NCBI RefSeq assembly: GCF_016863535.1
Contig: NZ_BOPB01000028.1
Location: 1-64,000 of the forward strand
Direction: 5' to 3'
DNA length: 64,000 nucleotides
From: Micromonospora lutea
GTDB taxonomy: Bacteria; Actinomycetota; Actinomycetes; Mycobacteriales; Micromonosporaceae
In this document: one piece after another, positions 62,616-64,000 of the stretch
Layout of the letters: the number at the start of each line of letters is the position of its first letter
Numbering within the stretch: the stretch's first letter is position 1
Program-made: the position numbers and the translations under genes
The notes under the pieces: model-generated
Seen by the model: only the letters and a program-made list of their open reading frames with translations
Databases searched by the model: none
What the model was told of the DNA's origin: nothing

Positions 62616-62960
62616 TCATTCGAGCGGTGCACCGCCGAAGCCGACCTCGTTGCCGTCGGGGTCGCGGTAGATCACCTTGCGCACACCGTTCTCGTACGTC
62701 TCTCGTGAGGCTGGTTGGATCCCCCGGCTGGCGATGCCCTCCACCCGCTGATCGAGGTCGTCGACGAACACGGTCTGCAGGGCGTGGCCGGCCCGCTCCG
62801 GCAGTTCCTCGATGTAGAGGTAGCGGTGCTCGGCAAGCTCCCACACCGCCTCCGTGTCGTTCGGCACGAACGTGGGTGCGGAGCCCAGCAACTGCTCGTA
62901 CCAGGTGCGGGCATGCTGATAGTCGCTCACGGGGATCCCGGCGAAGAGGTCGACCGTCAC
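62616..62960 (-). CDS. VOC-family protein
   Basis: A 114-aa VOC protein: GIPVSDYQHARTWYEQLLG (about 8-26), LQTVFVDDLDQRVEGI (about 61-76) and YRDPDGNEVGFG (about 98-109). It could be a resistance or glyoxalase-like protein. GTG 62960 lies 6 bases after TAGCGT, giving a leaderless mRNA that may continue into the GyrI-like gene. Confidence 0.82.
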   Translation of the reverse strand: MTVDLFAGIPVSDYQHARTWYEQLLGSAPTFVPNDTEAVWELAEHRYLYIEELPERAGHALQTVFVDDLDQRVEGIASRGIQPASRETYENGVRKVIYRDPDGNEVGFGGAPLE

Positions 62961-63019
62961 GCGTTCACGCTAACCCCGCTGCCGACACGCACAAAGAACC
63001 GCCGCCTCGCCCGTGGCAA

Positions 63020-63901
63020 TCAGGACCGGCTCCGGAAGGGGGCCAGGGTGGCGCGGATTTGATCTGCCGCGCCCCAGTCGTCGTCGAACTGGGCCAGCAC
63101 GGCGAGATGTTGTCGTAGTTGGATGATCGGCATGCGATCCCGCCAACCGTCGTCGAGGGAGGTCAGCTCCGCATAGACGTCGAAGAACCGTTGTGCCTCG
63201 GGCGGGGGCGAGGTGGACCACACGTGGGCGAGGTCGACCTCGGCCCACATGTAGGACACGGCCGGGTCGATCAGGGCGGGCTGCCCGTCCGGGGTGGCCA
63301 GAATGTTGTGGGCCCACAGGTCGCCGTGCGTCAGACAGGCCGGCCGGTCCGGCAGCAGGTCGGGCAACCGGTGACAGAGCCGCTCCAGCGCCGCCCGGTC
63401 CGCCGAGTCGAGTGCCGCGTCGACGCGGGGCTGCCCGAGCCACCGGAGCAGCCGGTGCTGGGCGAAGAACGCGAAACCGTCGTCGCACCAGGTGTTGACC
63501 TGCTGGCAGCGGCCCAGCCAGTTGTCGCGGTGCCATCCGAAGCGCGGGTGGGTGGTGCTCAGGTGCAGTCGGGCGAGGATGTGCGCGAACTGCTCCCAGA
63601 AGCTGCGGCTGTGCGGCCTCGGTCGCAGCACCGACAACACGAGCAGCTCCCGGCCGGCCAGGATCACCTCGGGTGTGGCCACACCGCCGAGGTCACGCAG
63701 AACGACCAGCCCTTCGGCCTCCGCGACGAAGACGTCGTCGGTCGGTGCGTCGGCGAAGGCCTTGACGAACACCGGTGGCGCGTCTCGACGGGTGGCGATG
63801 CCCGCGAGCGCGGCGACTCCGCCGGTGGTCGGCTGCACCGTGACGACGTCCCGAATCCCGGCCCGGCGCAGGCACTCCAGCAGGATCGTTGTCGAGGACA
63901 T
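63020..63901 (-). CDS. Fructosamine kinase-family protein
   Basis: A 293-aa kinase of the Fn3K/aminoglycoside-phosphotransferase fold. The ATP-site Lys47 (VFVKAF), the family motif FGWHRDNWLG (121-130), catalytic Asp194 in THGDLWAHNI (191-200) and metal-binding Asp212 (LIDPAVSY) are all present. It phosphorylates sugar adducts on protein amines, allowing deglycation; an antibiotic-kinase role cannot be ruled out. ATG 63901 has AGGAGGAG upstream, and TATGAT (63945-63940) is a candidate -10. Confidence 0.88.
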   Translation of the reverse strand: MSSTTILLECLRRAGIRDVVTVQPTTGGVAALAGIATRRDAPPVFVKAFADAPTDDVFVAEAEGLVVLRDLGGVATPEVILAGRELLVLSVLRPRPHSRSFWEQFAHILARLHLSTTHPRFGWHRDNWLGRCQQVNTWCDDGFAFFAQHRLLRWLGQPRVDAALDSADRAALERLCHRLPDLLPDRPACLTHGDLWAHNILATPDGQPALIDPAVSYMWAEVDLAHVWSTSPPPEAQRFFDVYAELTSLDDGWRDRMPIIQLRQHLAVLAQFDDDWGAADQIRATLAPFRSRS

Positions 63902-64000
63902 CAGGACGGACTCCTCCTGCCCGGGGCGCTTGTTCGCTGATCATATTGCGATGGACTGCCGGCATTTTCAACGCGCCGAAGTCGCCATGACCCGGAGCCT

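Overview
This 64 kb window comes from the chromosome of a high-GC actinomycete. Very high GC at third codon positions, frequent GTG starts, chains of 4-base ATGA/GTGA gene overlaps, a mycobacterial-type InhA enoyl reductase, an Fe-S ferrochelatase, an NgcEFG-type sugar importer and a divergent murL/murD2 pair all suit Micromonosporaceae (Micromonospora or a close relative). The genus is inferred; no rRNA or tRNA gene was seen.

Layout. 1-11.4 kb: truncated hypothetical gene, Xaa-Pro aminopeptidase, asparagine synthetase, secreted lytic polysaccharide monooxygenase with a CBM2, sugar kinase, metallo-beta-lactamase/thioesterase pair, PAP2 membrane protein, and a PH-domain membrane operon. 11.7-14.7 kb: MoxR-DUF58-VWA operon. 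15.4-18.9 kb: fabG-inhA (FAS-II), ferrochelatase, HAD phosphatase. 18.9-27.1 kb: conserved unknowns, AI-2E-type exporter, NfeD-SPFH pair, class A penicillin-binding protein. 27.3-30.3 kb: ThDP enzyme divergent from a YcaQ/AlkX-type protein.

30.3-37.2 kb is the most unusual part. A 45-aa acidic peptide ending in a Cys-Cys core (not a normal-size gene) is followed at once by a strong hairpin and then by a tightly packed operon: a small His/Asp-rich GRDP-like protein, a sulfotransferase-fold enzyme, an MFS transporter and an M3-like metallopeptidase. An XRE-STAND-TPR regulator follows. The arrangement (precursor, attenuator, modifying enzymes, exporter, protease, regulator) is what a ribosomally made, post-translationally modified peptide pathway looks like, but the enzyme set matches no RiPP class I can name.

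37.2-48.8 kb: HAD-like protein, LysR-kptA, self-regulated ArsR-VOC pair, SpoU methyltransferase, PucR regulator, the MurL/MurD2 alternative D-glutamate route for peptidoglycan, membrane proteins and an acyltransferase. 49.1-54.2 kb: RpiR regulator, SIS protein and NgcEFG importer for GlcNAc/chitobiose, which could take up products of the LPMO at 4.3 kb. 54.2-64 kb: small regulators and enzymes, including a 220-aa miniature P450-like protein fused by overlap to a PEP-mutase-family enzyme, and a scrambled remnant of an AraC-type regulator.

Dispersed structure: two families of palindromic intergenic elements (14.75/27.16 kb and 19.75/42.77 kb), two copies of a GGGCCCCCTG hairpin terminator (4.2 and 16.9 kb), and about 18 genes whose start codon sits 5-8 bases after a TANNNT-like box, pointing to widespread leaderless transcription.
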